The notes under the pieces: model-generated
The model's database searches: none
Told to the model about the DNA's origin: nothing
Seen by the model: the letters and a program-made list of their open reading frames with translations, nothing else
NCBI RefSeq assembly: GCF_029168945.1
Contig: NC_083604.1
Span: 5,386,812 to 5,450,811, forward strand
Direction: 5' to 3'
DNA from: Cannabis sativa
Taxonomy: Eukaryota > Streptophyta > Magnoliopsida > Rosales > Cannabaceae
Length of the DNA: 64,000 nt
In this document: one piece after another, positions 12,801 through 24,823 of the stretch
Position numbering within the stretch: position 1 is the first letter of the stretch
Layout of the letters: every line of letters begins with the position of its first letter
Program-made: the position numbers and the translations under genes

Positions 12801-12969
12801 GTTTCGCTGCTCTGCGAGAAAATTCCATAATTCAATTACTCTTAATAAAACAATTAATTTTTATGTTTTTGCTTAAAAGCAATGATAGAATTGAAAATAG
12901 ATTTTAGAAATTGACATTGAAATGATCAATGATAAGTTGTTAGCCATTTTTGATGAATTTTTCGAAGTT

Positions 12970-13790
12970 TGTTGTCGGTGCCGGAAAAGTCGCCAGAGTA
13001 GCTGCCAGTGTCGGAAAAGTAGCCGGAGTTGTTTCCGGCGCTGGAAAAGTCGTCAGAATTGGCATTGTCGCCAAAAAAATCACCATGAAAATAGTTTCTT
13101 CATCAAGAAACTGGTTTCTTCATCAAGAAACCAGTTTCTTGGTGATTTTTTCAGTGATTTTTTCAACGACTTTTTCAGCATCAGCAGCAATTCTGGCGAC
13201 TTTTCCGGCACCGGCAGCTACTCCGACGACTTTTCTGGCGCCTACAGCAAACTCCGGCGACTTTTCTGGCATCAGTGACAAATAAAACTCCCTAAACAAA
13301 TAAAAACATTAAATATGGGCTTTGAAAACCTAATATACATATATATGACATATCAAATACCATAAAAATACTTAAAACAAAAAAATGACATATAAATTGG
13401 TCAAACTTAAAAGTGTCATATTGTAAACAACTTTTAAAATCGCATTAATAAGTGTAATTTCTGGCGACAATGCCAATTCCAACGACTTTTGTAGCGTCAA
13501 CAGAAATTTCGACGACTTTTTCGACACCAGCAACTACTCCGGCGACTTTTATGGCGCTGTCAGCAAACTTTGTCGGCTTTTCCGGCATCAGTGACAAATA
13601 AAACTACCTAAACAAAAAAAATCATTAAATGTGAGCTTTGAAAACCTAATTTATATATATATGGCATATTAAATACCATAAAAATACCTAAAAACAAAAA
13701 ACATATTATATAAATTAAATAAATTTAAAAGTGTCATATTGTAAATAGCTTTTAAAATCCTATAATAAGTATAATTTCCTCGTAAAAAAA
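12970..13790. repeat. GC-rich palindromic and tandem repeat block (CCGGAAAAGTCG motif)
   Basis: The left arm (about 12975-13075) holds several GCCGGAAAAGTCGCC-like units, and the right arm (about 13185-13278) holds the reverse complement, CGACTTTTCCGGC. They flank a centre of GTTTCTTCATCAAGAAAC palindromes, so a large hairpin is possible. The right arm plus about 200 bp of AT-rich flank is duplicated in tandem with a period near 317 bp (the marker ATCAGTGACAAATAAAAC recurs at 13271 and 13588). Overlapping ORFs across the block come from the repeat and have no recognised domain. Confidence 0.65.
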
Positions 13791-13891
13791 CAATGTAGTA
13801 TAGAAAATTTAGTGACTATAAAATAAGTCAATAATAAAACTAATAATTTTATGAAAGTAATTATTTAAGTTTTTTATATGGAGTATTGTTA

Positions 13892-14274
13892 GAGCATCTC
13901 CAATGGTAAACTTTAGAGGATGCTTGATGAGGTGGACATATTATATGGAAAAATATTGAGATGTTATATTATTGGAGAGAAGAGAATATTATTCTAGAAA
14001 TTTGCATGAATGTTATGTTGTAGCATCAATGCTATTCATTATTTTTTAATAAAAAATTGAAACTAAAAAGTTATTGTAGCTAAAAGTTAGGATATATATT
14101 TAATACTAATGTGTGAGATTATAATTATCATTTTTAAAAAATACTATAAATTGGAGTGTTTTTAGAAGTAAGAGTGCCAAAAATAATGTGGAAGAGAGAT
14201 AAAATAAAATATTATATTTTTAGATGATGTGTAAATTTTTAGATCCTTTAAGAATGATATTATTGGAGATGCTC
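13892..14274. mobile_element. PIF/Harbinger (Tourist-like) MITE
   Basis: Termini GAGCATCTCCAATGG and ATTGGAGATGCTC are perfect inverted repeats for 12 or more bases. They are flanked by TTA on both sides (13889-13891 and 14275-14277), the 3-bp duplication of PIF/Harbinger elements. A second copy in the opposite orientation is split across 24824-25133 and 43812-44018. It is non-coding. Confidence 0.85.
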
Positions 14275-14399
14275 TTATTGAGTACTAATAGTATCTAGCA
14301 CCTTTAGATATGTTGCCTTATTATTGACTAGCGATACTCTTTAAAAGTTATTATATTACACTATATAGACTCAATATTTAATTTAACCAATTACAATAA

Positions 14400-16774
14400 G
14401 AGGAGTGCTAAGGACACTCTCTATTACACTCTCTTTTGCACTCTCTTTCCAATTTAATGACAAATGTCATCTTTTAAACAATGTTTAATTTTACTTAATA
14501 ACTAGTCATAATATTATACTTTTATTACAATAATGCCATTCTCACTAATTTACTCAAATAACTTCCATTTATTGAAAAAAAAAATATTTAAAAAAAATCA
14601 TAATAATAAAAAAATAAGCTAAGCTTTATAATGTGACATATATATTTGGAAAATGAGAAATGACAAAGCTTATTTTAATAATTTTTATGTTATATAAAAT
14701 TTATATCTTTAATGAAATAAAAGTTTTTTTTAATTTTTTTTCTTCTAGTTCATATTCTTAAAAAATATACCTATTAAATAAAAATAAATTGTACTTTAAA
14801 TATTCCGACCAAAAAAATTATATAAAATTTTATCAGCAAAAGAAAAATAATAAAAATTATACATGGTTTAGAAAAACTATGAAAATAAATATTAAAATTA
14901 ACATAAAATAATGTTAGAAAAAAAATTAAAAAAATATCAAGAATAATTTTTAAAAACGATTTTAAACTTCATTTTCTTGTACTTATTATTTTGTTGGGTG
15001 TAAATAGAACTCCACTTAAAAATTTAGTTATAATATTATAATCAAAACTTTAATGAATATAACTCTACTAGATGTATGTCTTTCACAAAATATTAGAAAA
15101 TAAATTATTCGTCTTAAAAAACTAATCACAAAAAATTAATGCATACATAATAATGTATCATTTTTATTTTCCTTCCTCTTATTTTTTTTTTTAATTTTAA
15201 TTGTTTATATTTTACTTATTTTCATTTCTTTATATACATATTAAATTATAAATTAATATCTATACATGTCACGAATTTGAGAATATTATAGACACGAGTA
15301 TTTTTTTTCTTATCTACTGCTATTGATAAATAACATAGATATATTTTTTTAAAAAAAATAAAAAATAGATTTGATGTAAATATATGCACATTAATTTTGT
15401 ATATATATATATATATTATATATTCAACTTTCACTAAAAATAATCAACAATAATATAATTTTACATACATATTATAGTGCAATACTAATTATGTTTATAT
15501 AGATAGTATACTCATGTGAGGTGTGGTGTGGTATGAGGTGTTTAATTTTTTTTTTGAAAAAGCTCTTTTTTATTAATTAAGAGAAATTAATAAATCATAT
15601 GTTTTAGTGGGGCTGGAGTGTCCATTTTGTAATAATGTAGCAGAGACAATTGAGCATGTGCTCTTGTTCTGCAATTTCAGCATTTCTTGTTGGATTCGGT
15701 CTGGGTGGGGAAGCGCACCAGCTCAACACGTCAGTTTTGTGGACTGGTTTAATGCTCTAATCAGTCGGCAAACACCAGAAATCATTGAAGAGGGAGTAAT
15801 GATGTGTTGGTCTATTTGGAAGTCCCGCAACGATGTCGTTTGGAACCAAAAAAATTGTTCTGCAGCTGATGTAGTATGTACCGCGAAGTTAATTCTTGCT
15901 CAATGGAAGTACGCTCAATCAAGGAAGTTTGATCCCCTTCATGTGCCGGCTGGTACTTTTGAAGGAAGCGAGCGTTGGTCGAAACCGGATGCAAATATGA
16001 CTAAGATTAACGTCGACGGGGCTGTGTTTGCTGCTGAAAATGCTTATGGTTCAGGGATGGTTGTTCGTGATGATGGTGGACGGTTGATTGAGGCTACTGC
16101 TAGCTTCGTGATTGGGGGTACTCAACCGGAATTGGCCGAGATTATGGGAATCAAGGAAGCACTAAGTTGGGTCAAGAGGAAAGGTATTCAAAATGTTGTC
16201 ATTGAATCGGATAGCCTACTTTCGATCCAAGCGTTGGAAAGTTCTATTCGAATGCCTTCGGTGTTTGGTTTAATGGTTGTTGAGTGTCAAACTCTTTTAC
16301 TTTCTCTTGTCAATGTTAAAATTTGTTTCGTTAAGCGATCTGCTAACAGAGTTGCACATTGTATTGCTCGCAACTCTTGTTTTTGGTCAGGTTGTAATTT
16401 TGTAGAAGGGACAGCGCCTGCTGCTCTTCAAACTCTTATTCTTGCCGATTCGGCAGTTTAATGGATTGAAGCTTTTCAAAAAAAAATAAAATAAAAAAAA
16501 AAATAAATCATATGTAACAATAAAAAACTTATATATGTGTATTGTGCTTATCTATTTATTTATTTTTATCATTACTTTCTTTAAAATATTTAATTTTCAA
16601 TAAATTAAAGATTATTTGAGTAAATTAATGGGAATGACATAGTTGAAATAAAAGTATAATATCATGACTAGTTATTAAGTAAAATTAAGTCTTGTTGAAA
16701 AGATGACATTTGTCATTAAATTAACTAGAGAGTGCAAAAGAGGATGTGATAGAGAGTGTCATTAGTCCTCCTCG
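14400..16774. mobile_element. Mutator-type TIR element carrying a LINE insertion
   Basis: Inverted arms of about 180 bp (left about 14400-14585 with GTGCTAAGGACACTCTCT; right about 16605-16774) are flanked by a perfect 9-bp duplication TTACAATAA (14391-14399 and 16775-16783). The interior is AT-rich and non-coding apart from a LINE fragment inserted at 15603-16501. It landed less than 200 bp upstream of the AKR-A start codon. Confidence 0.8.
15603..16501 (+). mobile_element. 5'-truncated LINE insertion with target duplication
   Basis: A 14-bp duplication AATAAATCATATGT (15589-15602 and 16502-16515) brackets a fragment ending in an A-rich tail (about 16479-16501), the marks of target-primed reverse transcription. 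The open frame 15607-16461 encodes the end of a LINE ORF2: a zinc-binding segment (CPFCNNVAETIEHVLLFC) and then an RNase H-like domain (INVDGAVF, VVRDDGG, IESDSLLS, VKRSANRVAH). The frame is still open, so the insertion is fairly young, but the truncated piece lacks endonuclease and RT. Confidence 0.85.
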
Positions 16775-16887
16775 TTACAATAATAACACGTCTGGTACCT
16801 TTAGCATTTCTCAATTTTTATTTGACTTGGTAAGACCACTTCCCTTAAAAAAAATAATAATCTTTAAAAAAAAAAGAGAGAGAGAGA

Positions 16888-16898
16888 ACTTTATAAAG
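16888..16898 (+). promoter_or_regulatory. TATA box of AKR-A
   Basis: ACTTTATAAAG about 70-80 bp before the ATG. The TATA and the following CCAACTC leader are shared by all three AKR copies (compare about 22818-22828 and 45805-45815). Confidence 0.55.
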
Positions 16899-16966
16899 AC
16901 CAACTCAATTGGCTCAGCTAAAGAAATTTGAGGGAACCCACAGAAAAGTAAAGAAAGCAAAAAATA

Positions 16967-18197
16967 ATGGCATCGACCACTATTCCAAAGCTGCTTCTGG
17001 GTTCTTCCGCCGGCCTCAAGACCATCCCTGTACTTGGTCTTGGAACAGCTTCAAACGACAAAGACCCAATTCCCCTTAAAAATGCAGTCTTGGAAGCTAT
17101 TAAGCTTGGCTACACACACTTCGACACCGCCTCTGCATATGGATCAGAACAGGGTCTCGGGGAAGCCATAGCAGAAGCTCTAAAACTTGGCCTTGTTGCT
17201 TCTCGAGATGAACTCTTCATCACTTCCAAGCTTTGGATTACTGATAGCCACCCTCATCTCGTTCTTCCTTCTCTTAAAACATCACTTGGGTAACTCAGTT
17301 TTCACTTTAAAACTATTATATATATCACCTATTGTTGTTTCTTTTAATTTATTTTCTTGTTGTTGTTGATAATTGTTATTAGGAAACTTCAGCTAGAGTA
17401 CCTTGATTTGTATCTGATTCACTGGCCCGTAAGTGCAAAGCCAGGGGGGCCTGTATTTCCCATTAATGAAAAGGATCTTATGCCAATGGACTTCAAGTCT
17501 GTGTGGACAGCCATGGAAGAATGTCAGAAACTTGGTCTCACTAAGTCCATTGGTGTTAGCAATTTCACTTGCAAGAAGCTTCAAAACATTCTCTCTTTTG
17601 CTACTATCCCTCCCTCTGTCAACCAAGTTCGTATTATTACACCTATGTATAACATATATATAAGTATTAATAGCTAAGTAGTAAACAATCTTATTTTGTA
17701 GGTGGAAATGAACCCAACTTGGCAACAAAAAAAGCTAAGAGAATTTTGTGGTGATAATAATATTGTTGTGACTGCCTACTCACCATTAGGAGCTAAAGGA
17801 GCTAGTTGGGGTACCAATCAGGTTTGGGATAATCAAGTGCTTATAGATATAGCCAGAGCTAGAGGAAAGACTGTTGCTCAGGTATATCTATATCTATATA
17901 TTATAATGAAATTATAGCTAATAAAATGACCATGAAATTGGTAATGATATATATGGTTATGCTATGTAGGTTAGTCTTAGGTGGATATATGAGCAAGGGG
18001 CAAGTGTTGTAGTGAAGAGTTACAACAAGGAGAGATTGAAGGAGAATCTTGACATATTTGATTGGGAACTAACAGAGGATGATCTCAACAAGATTAATTT
18101 GATTCAACAGAACAGATTCAATCGTTGTGAGGGCTTTGTTTCACCTGAACATGGTCCGTACAAATCAATTGAAGAACTCTGGGATGGAGAGCTTTAA
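16967..18197 (+). CDS. Aldo-keto reductase A (AKR4 family)
   Basis: Four exons, 16967-17289, 17383-17626, 17702-17881 and 17970-18197, give 324 residues, normal for an AKR TIM barrel. The catalytic tetrad is visible: D53 and Y58 ([10 protein letters not shown]), K88 (ITSKLW) and H121 (LIHWP). Other AKR signatures are [11 protein letters not shown] and, near the end, [14 protein letters not shown], the NADPH-binding region. Plant AKR4 enzymes of this type (methylecgonone- and codeinone-reductase-like, chalcone-reductase-like) reduce ketones or aldehydes with NADPH in the cytosol; the substrate here is unknown. Copies B and C are very similar and share intron positions. A has PVSAKPGGP after the catalytic His and [11 protein letters not shown] near the C terminus, both different from B. 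The 3' flank is homologous to that of B for over 300 bp, but the upstream homology ends about 100 bp before the ATG. AATAAA occurs about 60 bp after the stop. Confidence 0.92.
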
Positions 18198-18775
18198 TCT
18201 GTTTGTGTATGTGTGTATATTTATGTATCAATTTCCTAATTTCTTTGTGTTTGAATAAATGTTCATGACTCTGTTTGATTTCATATTCCAATTTGCTATT
18301 ACAGCTTGTCCTAAAACTATTTTGATATTAATTATGAAATCAAGTATAGATTCCACATATTTTAACCGTATACTAAATTCCACTAACAAGTAACTAAATA
18401 TTAGTACCTCTTAAGCATTACATAATTTCCTTGATTTTAACTGAAAAAAAGTTCTATGGTGAGAGAGATAATTTTTTAATTTTATGGTTCTAAATTTCTT
18501 GTTTTATTTACAGAGTCCTCACCTATAAGAACGACTAAGCTAGCCTATCATTATCAAAAGGATAAATAGGATGTAGGTAAATAAATATGATTGGTTTGGT
18601 ATATGGGAACTGTTTTTAAATTTTGAAGTGATTGGTAAGAATTTGAAAATATAACAATTACTTGTAAACAAAATGAAGGTTATAATTTTCCCATTTAGTC
18701 TGACGTTACAAAGTTACTCTTAAAAAATTGTAATCGTCGTTAAAGTTAACACATGGAACCCAAATGTGTCTTAGT
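18198..18775. other. 3' flank of AKR-A
   Basis: The first 350 bp or so match the 3' flank of AKR-B (24135-24480), including GAATAAAT and GTCCTAAAACTATTTTGAT, so the duplication unit included downstream DNA. The rest is AT-rich with no gene. Confidence 0.6.
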
Positions 18776-19870
18776 GGGAATGCATCATTGGAGTGGAAAT
18801 TGAAAGGGACAGGAAGAAAGGTGTTCTGTTCTTACACCAGAAGACTTCAAATTGAGTACTTCTAAGAAAGAGAAAGAATTAAGGTGTGGTGTGATTGAAA
18901 GGAATGGAATTATAAGAATAACAATGGGAATAGAAATATGAATAGAATGAAATAAAATTTTAAATGTATAAAAAATATTGATAAAAAAATTATCAAATTT
19001 TTGCTCATGTTAAACTGGAATGGACTTTCTTCTATTTTAAAATGAAATAGTCATTCCACCAAAATGGTAAAAAGAGCATTCTATGGGAATGATATTCCAA
19101 TACTTTAAAATGCAACCAAACAAAGAAACGAAATGAAAATTGTTTCCTTTTCATTTCATTCAATTTCATTACCTCCAACCAAACGCTACCTAAAAGAATT
19201 GAACACAGTTCCTTATGCTAGTGCAGGATGCTCAAACAATGCATGCAAATGGTTTGTATAAGACCGGACATTGCATATGCACTTAGCATATTTAGCAAAT
19301 TCTTAGTGAATTCAGGCAAAGAGCATTGGCAAGTTTTGAAATGGATTCTCATATATTTGACGGATACCATTGATAAAAGATTGGTGTTTGGAATAAACAA
19401 AGTTGCAAATGACAACAACAGTCAATGGCTATGTGGATTCAGACTATGCAGGGTGTTTGGATACCAGAAAATCCTTAACAGGATATGTGCTCACCATGTA
19501 TGGAACAACCATAAATTTAAAAGCCAACTTACAAAAGGTGTGGCCCTGTCAACCACTGAATTGGAGTACATGGCACAAACAAGGTTGTTAAAGAAGCTCT
19601 ATGGCTTGCTCCTTTAGTTGAAGAATTGAAGCTAAAGTTGAAAGGAATATCTATGCACTGTGATAATCAAAGTGTAATTCAACTGTCTAAGAACCTAGTG
19701 AACCATGAGAGGACCAAGCATATGATATCAGACTCCACTTCATCAGAGAAGTTGCTGAAAAGGGAGTTGTGATGATAAAGAAAATCCCTACTGAACATAA
19801 CCCAACTGACATGATTGCCAAGGTAGTTTCTAGCAGCAAATTTGAGCATTGCTTGGAGCTAACTTGAGTT
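18776..19870 (+). mobile_element. Ty1/copia remnant split by a MITE
   Basis: 18776-18845 encodes a copia RT segment (GVEIERDRKKGVLFLHQK). 19225-19870 encodes the end of RT and the RNase H region in drifting frames: RPDIAYALSIFSKFL, VDSDYAGCLDTRKSLTGY, ALSTTELEYMA. About 18885-19195 between them is a MITE-like insert whose arms contain ATGGAATTATAAG and CCAACCAAACGCTACC. Frameshifts and stops are frequent. No LTRs are recognised, and it has no function. Confidence 0.75.
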
Positions 19871-19893
19871 TTGTGGGTTAAAGCCCTAGAGAC

Positions 19894-20045
19894 TAGGGGT
19901 GTTCATAAAATAATCGATCCAATCCAATCCAATCCGCACGATCCAATCCAATCCAATTCGCAAAGTGTAGATATCCGCACTTGTGTGGATCGGATTGGAT
20001 TGGAAAATTCAAAAGCCGCATTTGTACGGATTGGATGTTGATTGA
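19894..20045. repeat. Fragment of an AATCC-rich repeat
   Basis: AGGGGTGTTCATAAAATAAT is followed by repeated CGATCCAATCCAATCC units and their inverted form (GGATCGGATTGGATTGG). It looks like one end of a hAT-like non-autonomous element. The other end is not found. Confidence 0.35.
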
Positions 20046-20236
20046 CATGTAAAAGTAACCATCATTTTCAGTGGCTTCTAGGATAGAACAATTTAGAAAG
20101 TATTTATATTTCAAAATTCTGGCATGTAACGACTCTGGGTATAGAAGTAATCTCCACACTTTTTTGGCCAAAAGAGCTTGATTAAAAAAAGTAAAAATCT
20201 TGAAACTCAAGACCGCCCATCTCCTTAGGTTAACAC
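20046..20236 (-). mobile_element. LINE ORF2 fragment
   Basis: The minus strand encodes FFNQALLAKKVWRLLLYPES and HARILKYKYF, a segment typical of the region after the plant LINE reverse transcriptase core. It is cut off at 20237 by the Cassandra retrotransposon. It is a short non-functional remnant. Confidence 0.6.
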
Positions 20237-20420
20237 TGTGACAGTCAGTAATCCCGTGATCCGTAAGGAGAAATACCGGGTAAGTTGTGCAATCCCACAC
20301 CGCCTGGGGAAGGTCAAGTGGGATGATTCGGAGACTGTGTAGGTATGGGACTGCACAATTGAAGAGAGCTTAAATGGATTGATTGGTACTACCTATATCA
20401 ACAAGGTGTATCTTGTTTTT

Positions 20421-20515
20421 CGGTAGCCCATCACAAAAGAACTCCACAGTTAAGCGTGCTTGACTTGGGGCAATTTCAGGATGGGTGACCTCCTGGGAAG
20501 TTTTCCTAAGAAGCG
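20421..20515 (+). other. 5S rRNA-like segment in the 5' LTR
   Basis: CAGTTAAGCGTGCTTG and GGATGGGTGACCTCCTGGGA match the internal control region (A-box to C-box) of plant 5S rRNA. The surroundings do not complete a 120-nt 5S gene, so this is retroelement sequence and not a functional rRNA gene. In known Cassandra elements the segment is a polymerase III promoter relic. Confidence 0.8.
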
Positions 20516-20923
20516 TGCGAGTGAGGAGAAAGCATGCTGGAAACACTCGTGTTGGTTTGTAGGGTCAGTCATCAATCCATGAAGCAGCCAGAGTGACGTA
20601 CTCGTGTATAAGAGCCATTCATTCCGTGGGTGTGAGGACCTAATGGATGCTTGAAGTAGGGATGTTACAAATGGTATCAGAGCCTTGACCCAGCTGGAAG
20701 TGTGGTCGACGAGGACGTCGGACCCCGTAAGGGGGGTGATTGTGACAGTCAGTAGTCCTGTGATCCGTAAGGGGAAACACCGGGTAAGCTTTGCAATCCC
20801 ACACCGTCTGGAGAAGGTCAAGTGGGATGATTCGGAGACTGTGTAGGTATGGGACTACACAGTTGAAGAGAGCTTAAATGGATTGATTGGTACTACCTAT
20901 ATCAACAAGGTGCATCTTGTTTT

Positions 20924-21020
20924 TCGGTAGCCCATCACGAAAGAACTCCACAGTTAAGCGTGCTTGACTTGGGCAATTTCAAGACAGGTGACCTCCTGGA
21001 AAGTTTTCCTAGGAAGCGTG
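20924..21020 (+). other. 5S rRNA-like segment in the 3' LTR
   Basis: The partner of the 20421-20515 segment. It is slightly more diverged in the C-box area (GACAGGTGACCTCCTGGAAA). Confidence 0.75.
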
Positions 21021-21179
21021 CGAGTGAGGACAAAGCATGCTGGAAACACTCGTGTTCGTATGTAGGGTCAGTCATCAATCCATGAAGTAGTCAGAGTGAC
21101 GTACTCGTGTATAAGAGTCATTCATTCCGTTGCTGTGAGGACCTAATGGAGGCTTGAAGTGGGGACGTTACAAAAATGG

Positions 21180-21760
21180 TCTAAAACTACAACCTCGAGT
21201 AATCTTGACATTCTAAATGTCTTACTATATTCCTCACTGTCTCTAAGGTACTAAACCATATCTAAGTGACTATACAGGCCATACGTCGCATTCCACTGTT
21301 ACCGAGCATAAAACATGTGATTCACAAAAATTTACATATAATATATAATACACCTAGCATTTAAATATATCTCCGTAATTGAAAAAATATTTTTCTAAGG
21401 CCTATTTCTGGCAATAAGCCCTAATTTCTACTAAGATGCACAAAATCACATAATAATTAAACCTCTTAATTATCTGCTAATTCCCATGATTTAATTATGT
21501 GGTCATTACAATTATTCCCCCATTAAAAGGATTTCGTCCTCAAAATCTAATTCGAATAACTTCAGACAACAAGATCTCAAGTTAGATTCTAATTCTAGGT
21601 GGTTCCTTCTACCTTAATGTTTCTTCAAGTATCTTGACTGCTTCAAACAACTTTACATTTCTTATCTAAGATTTCAACTTATTTTCTCTCATATGATAGG
21701 TTTGACTGCAGTTCTAGGGTTTCATAACTTTAGAATATGAGTCGAATTTCTCAACATACA
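21180..21760 (-). mobile_element. Ty3/gypsy LTR/PPT remnant
   Basis: On the minus strand the segment around 21510-21550 reads as a gypsy 3' end: GATTTTGAGGACGAAATCC, then a purine tract of TTTTAATGGGGGAATAAT, then TGTAATGACCACATAATTA, the presumed LTR start. The LTR runs towards 21180. No coding region remains. Confidence 0.5.
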
Positions 21761-21822
21761 ACATGGAAGTGCTAGACGGGGTGGAAATTGATCGAGTTTA
21801 GTGGTTCCGTCGGGGTGGGTTT

Positions 21823-22795
<973 letters not shown>

Positions 22796-22890
22796 AGTTC
22801 TGAGAGAAACAGAGAAAACTTTATAAAAAACCAACTCCAGTTGGCTTACCTAAAGAGATTTGATCGAAAAAGTCAAGGAAGCAAAAAATA

Positions 22891-24134
22891 ATGGCATCGA
22901 CCACTATTCCAAAGCTGGTTTTGGGTTCCTCCACCGGCCTGAGGAGCATCCCTGTAATTGGTCTTGGAACAGCTTCAAACGACAAAGACTCAATTCCCCT
23001 TAAAAATGCAGTCTTGGAAGCTATTAAGCTTGGTTACACCCACTTTGACACGGCCTCTGTATATGGATCAGAACAGGGTCTTGGGGAAGCCATAGCTGAA
23101 GCTCTAAAACTTGGCCTTGTTGCTTCTCGAGATGAACTTTTCATCACTTCCAAGCTTTGGATTACTGATAACCACCCTCATCTCGTTCTTCCTTCTCTTA
23201 AAACATCACTTGGGTAATTCAGTTTTCACTTTAAAACTATTATGTGTATCCCCTTTTGCTCTTTCTTTTAATTTATTTTATTCTTGTTGTTGTTGATTAT
23301 CAGGAATCTTCAGCTAGAGTATCTTGATTTGTATCTGATACACTCGCCCATAAGTGCAAAGCCAGGGAGGGCTGTATTTCCCACTGATGAAAAAGACCTA
23401 ATGCCAATGGATTTTAAATCTGTATGGAAAGCCATGGAAGAATGTCAAAGACTTGGCCTCACTAAGTCCATTGGTGTTAGCAATTTTTCTTGCAAGAAGC
23501 TTCAAAACATTCTCTCTTTCGCCAATATCCCTCCCTCTGTCAATCAAGTTCGTATTATTACATTTATATATATAATATATATATTTATATATAAAAATAT
23601 TAATAGCTAAGTAATAAACAATCTTATTTTGTAGGTGGAAATGAACCCAACTTGGCAACAAAAAAAGCTAAGAGAATTTTGTAGTGCTAATAATATTGTT
23701 GTGACTGCCTACTCACCATTAGGAGCTAAAGGAACTAGTTGGGGTACCAATAAGGTTTGGGATAATGAAGTGCTCGTAGATATAGCCAGAGCTAGAGGAA
23801 AGACTGTTGCTCAGGTATATACATATATATCTATATATTATAATGAAATTATAGCTAATAAAATGACCATGAAATTGGTAATGAAATATATGGTTATGCT
23901 ATGTAGGTTAGTCTTAGGTGGATATATGAGCAAGGGGCAAGTGTTGTGGTGAAGAGTTACAACAAGGAGAGATTGAAGGAGAATCTTGACATATTTGATT
24001 GGGAACTAACAGAGGATGATCTCAACAAGATTAATTTGATTCCACAGAACAGAACTAGTGTTTGTGAGGCTTTTGTTTCACCTGAACATGGTCCGTACAA
24101 ATCATTTGAAGAATTCTGGGATGGAGAGCTTTAA
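22891..24134 (+). CDS. Aldo-keto reductase B (AKR4 family)
   Basis: Four exons, 22891-23213, 23304-23547, 23635-23814 and 23907-24134, give 324 residues. The catalytic tetrad D53, Y58, K88 and H121 is intact. The residue after the catalytic His is Ser ([11 protein letters not shown]) where copy A and most of the family have Trp. The third exon differs from A and C ([22 protein letters not shown]). The C terminus is [15 protein letters not shown]. The upstream region from about 22730 resembles that of copy C but lacks about 50 bp. An NADPH-dependent cytosolic reductase of specialised metabolism is expected; the substrate is unknown. Confidence 0.92.
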
Positions 24135-24820
24135 TCTCTTTCTGTATGTGTGTATATTTATGTATCAATTTCCTAATGTCTTTGTGTTTGAATAAATTTC
24201 ATGACTCTGTTTGATTTCATATTCCAATTTGCTATTACAGCTTGTCCTAAAACTATTTTGATATTAATTGATGAAATCAAGTATGGATTCCATACTAAAT
24301 TACACTAACAAGTAACTAAATATTAGTATTCTTAAGCATTACATAATTTCCTTGATTTCAACTAAAAAAAAAAAATTTACTGTGAGAGGGATATTTTTTT
24401 CAATTTTATGGTTACAAATTTCTTGTTTTATTTATACAGAGTCCTCTCTAACTTTTGGCAAGCTATAATAAGAACAACTAAGCTAGCCCAACATGATAAT
24501 AAATTTGAATGTGGCAGTGATTACATGGGACTTGCATGCCCTAGCCTTTCAAAGACACACCATTAAAAAATTGCATCTTATTTTAATGAAGAAGATGTTA
24601 TAACTATATTACTATCATGTGTTTGTTTTAAAGTATAAAACACTCAAAATGGTGTCCAATAATATATTTTCATGAACTTGTGATATAAACTTGTTATATC
24701 AAATGGTAAATTAACTTTTCTTATGAATTTTGATAATACTAATCAAAACACCACATAAAATAAAAAGGACGATATATTATATATCATTATAGTTCTTTTA
24801 CATGTGCACTATTGGTCACT
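24135..24820. other. 3' flank of AKR-B
   Basis: The first 350 bp are homologous to the 3' flank of AKR-A, with a GAATAAAT polyadenylation-like signal. The remainder is AT-rich without a gene. It ends at the TTA (24821-24823) that borders the split MITE. Confidence 0.5.
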
Positions 24821-24823
24821 TTA

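Larger units (their letters stand above)
20237..21172 (+). mobile_element. Cassandra-type TRIM retrotransposon (complete)
   Basis: Two LTRs of about 433 bp (20237-20669 and 20741-21172) start TGTGACAGTCAGTA and end GTTACA. Between them are only 71 bp: a primer-binding site matching initiator tRNA-Met (TGGTATCAGAGCC at 20672) and a purine-rich tract AGGGGGG before the 3' LTR. There is no coding sequence, as usual for TRIMs, which depend on proteins supplied by other elements. The LTRs contain 5S rRNA-like sequence, the hallmark of Cassandra. No clear 5-bp target duplication is seen (AACAC on the left, A-rich on the right), so the insertion may be recombined or the flank altered. Confidence 0.85.

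Noticed and set aside
12922..13285. Two overlapping ORFs of over 110 codons
   Set aside because: Open frames result from the CCGGAAAAGTCG repeat. The proteins are repetitive, with no domain or splice context.
15607..16461. Functional RNase H-domain host gene
   Set aside because: A 14-bp target duplication and A-rich tail show it is a truncated LINE insertion.
20421..21020. 5S rRNA genes
   Set aside because: Only the internal control region resembles 5S. The copies sit inside matching LTRs of a Cassandra element and are incomplete.
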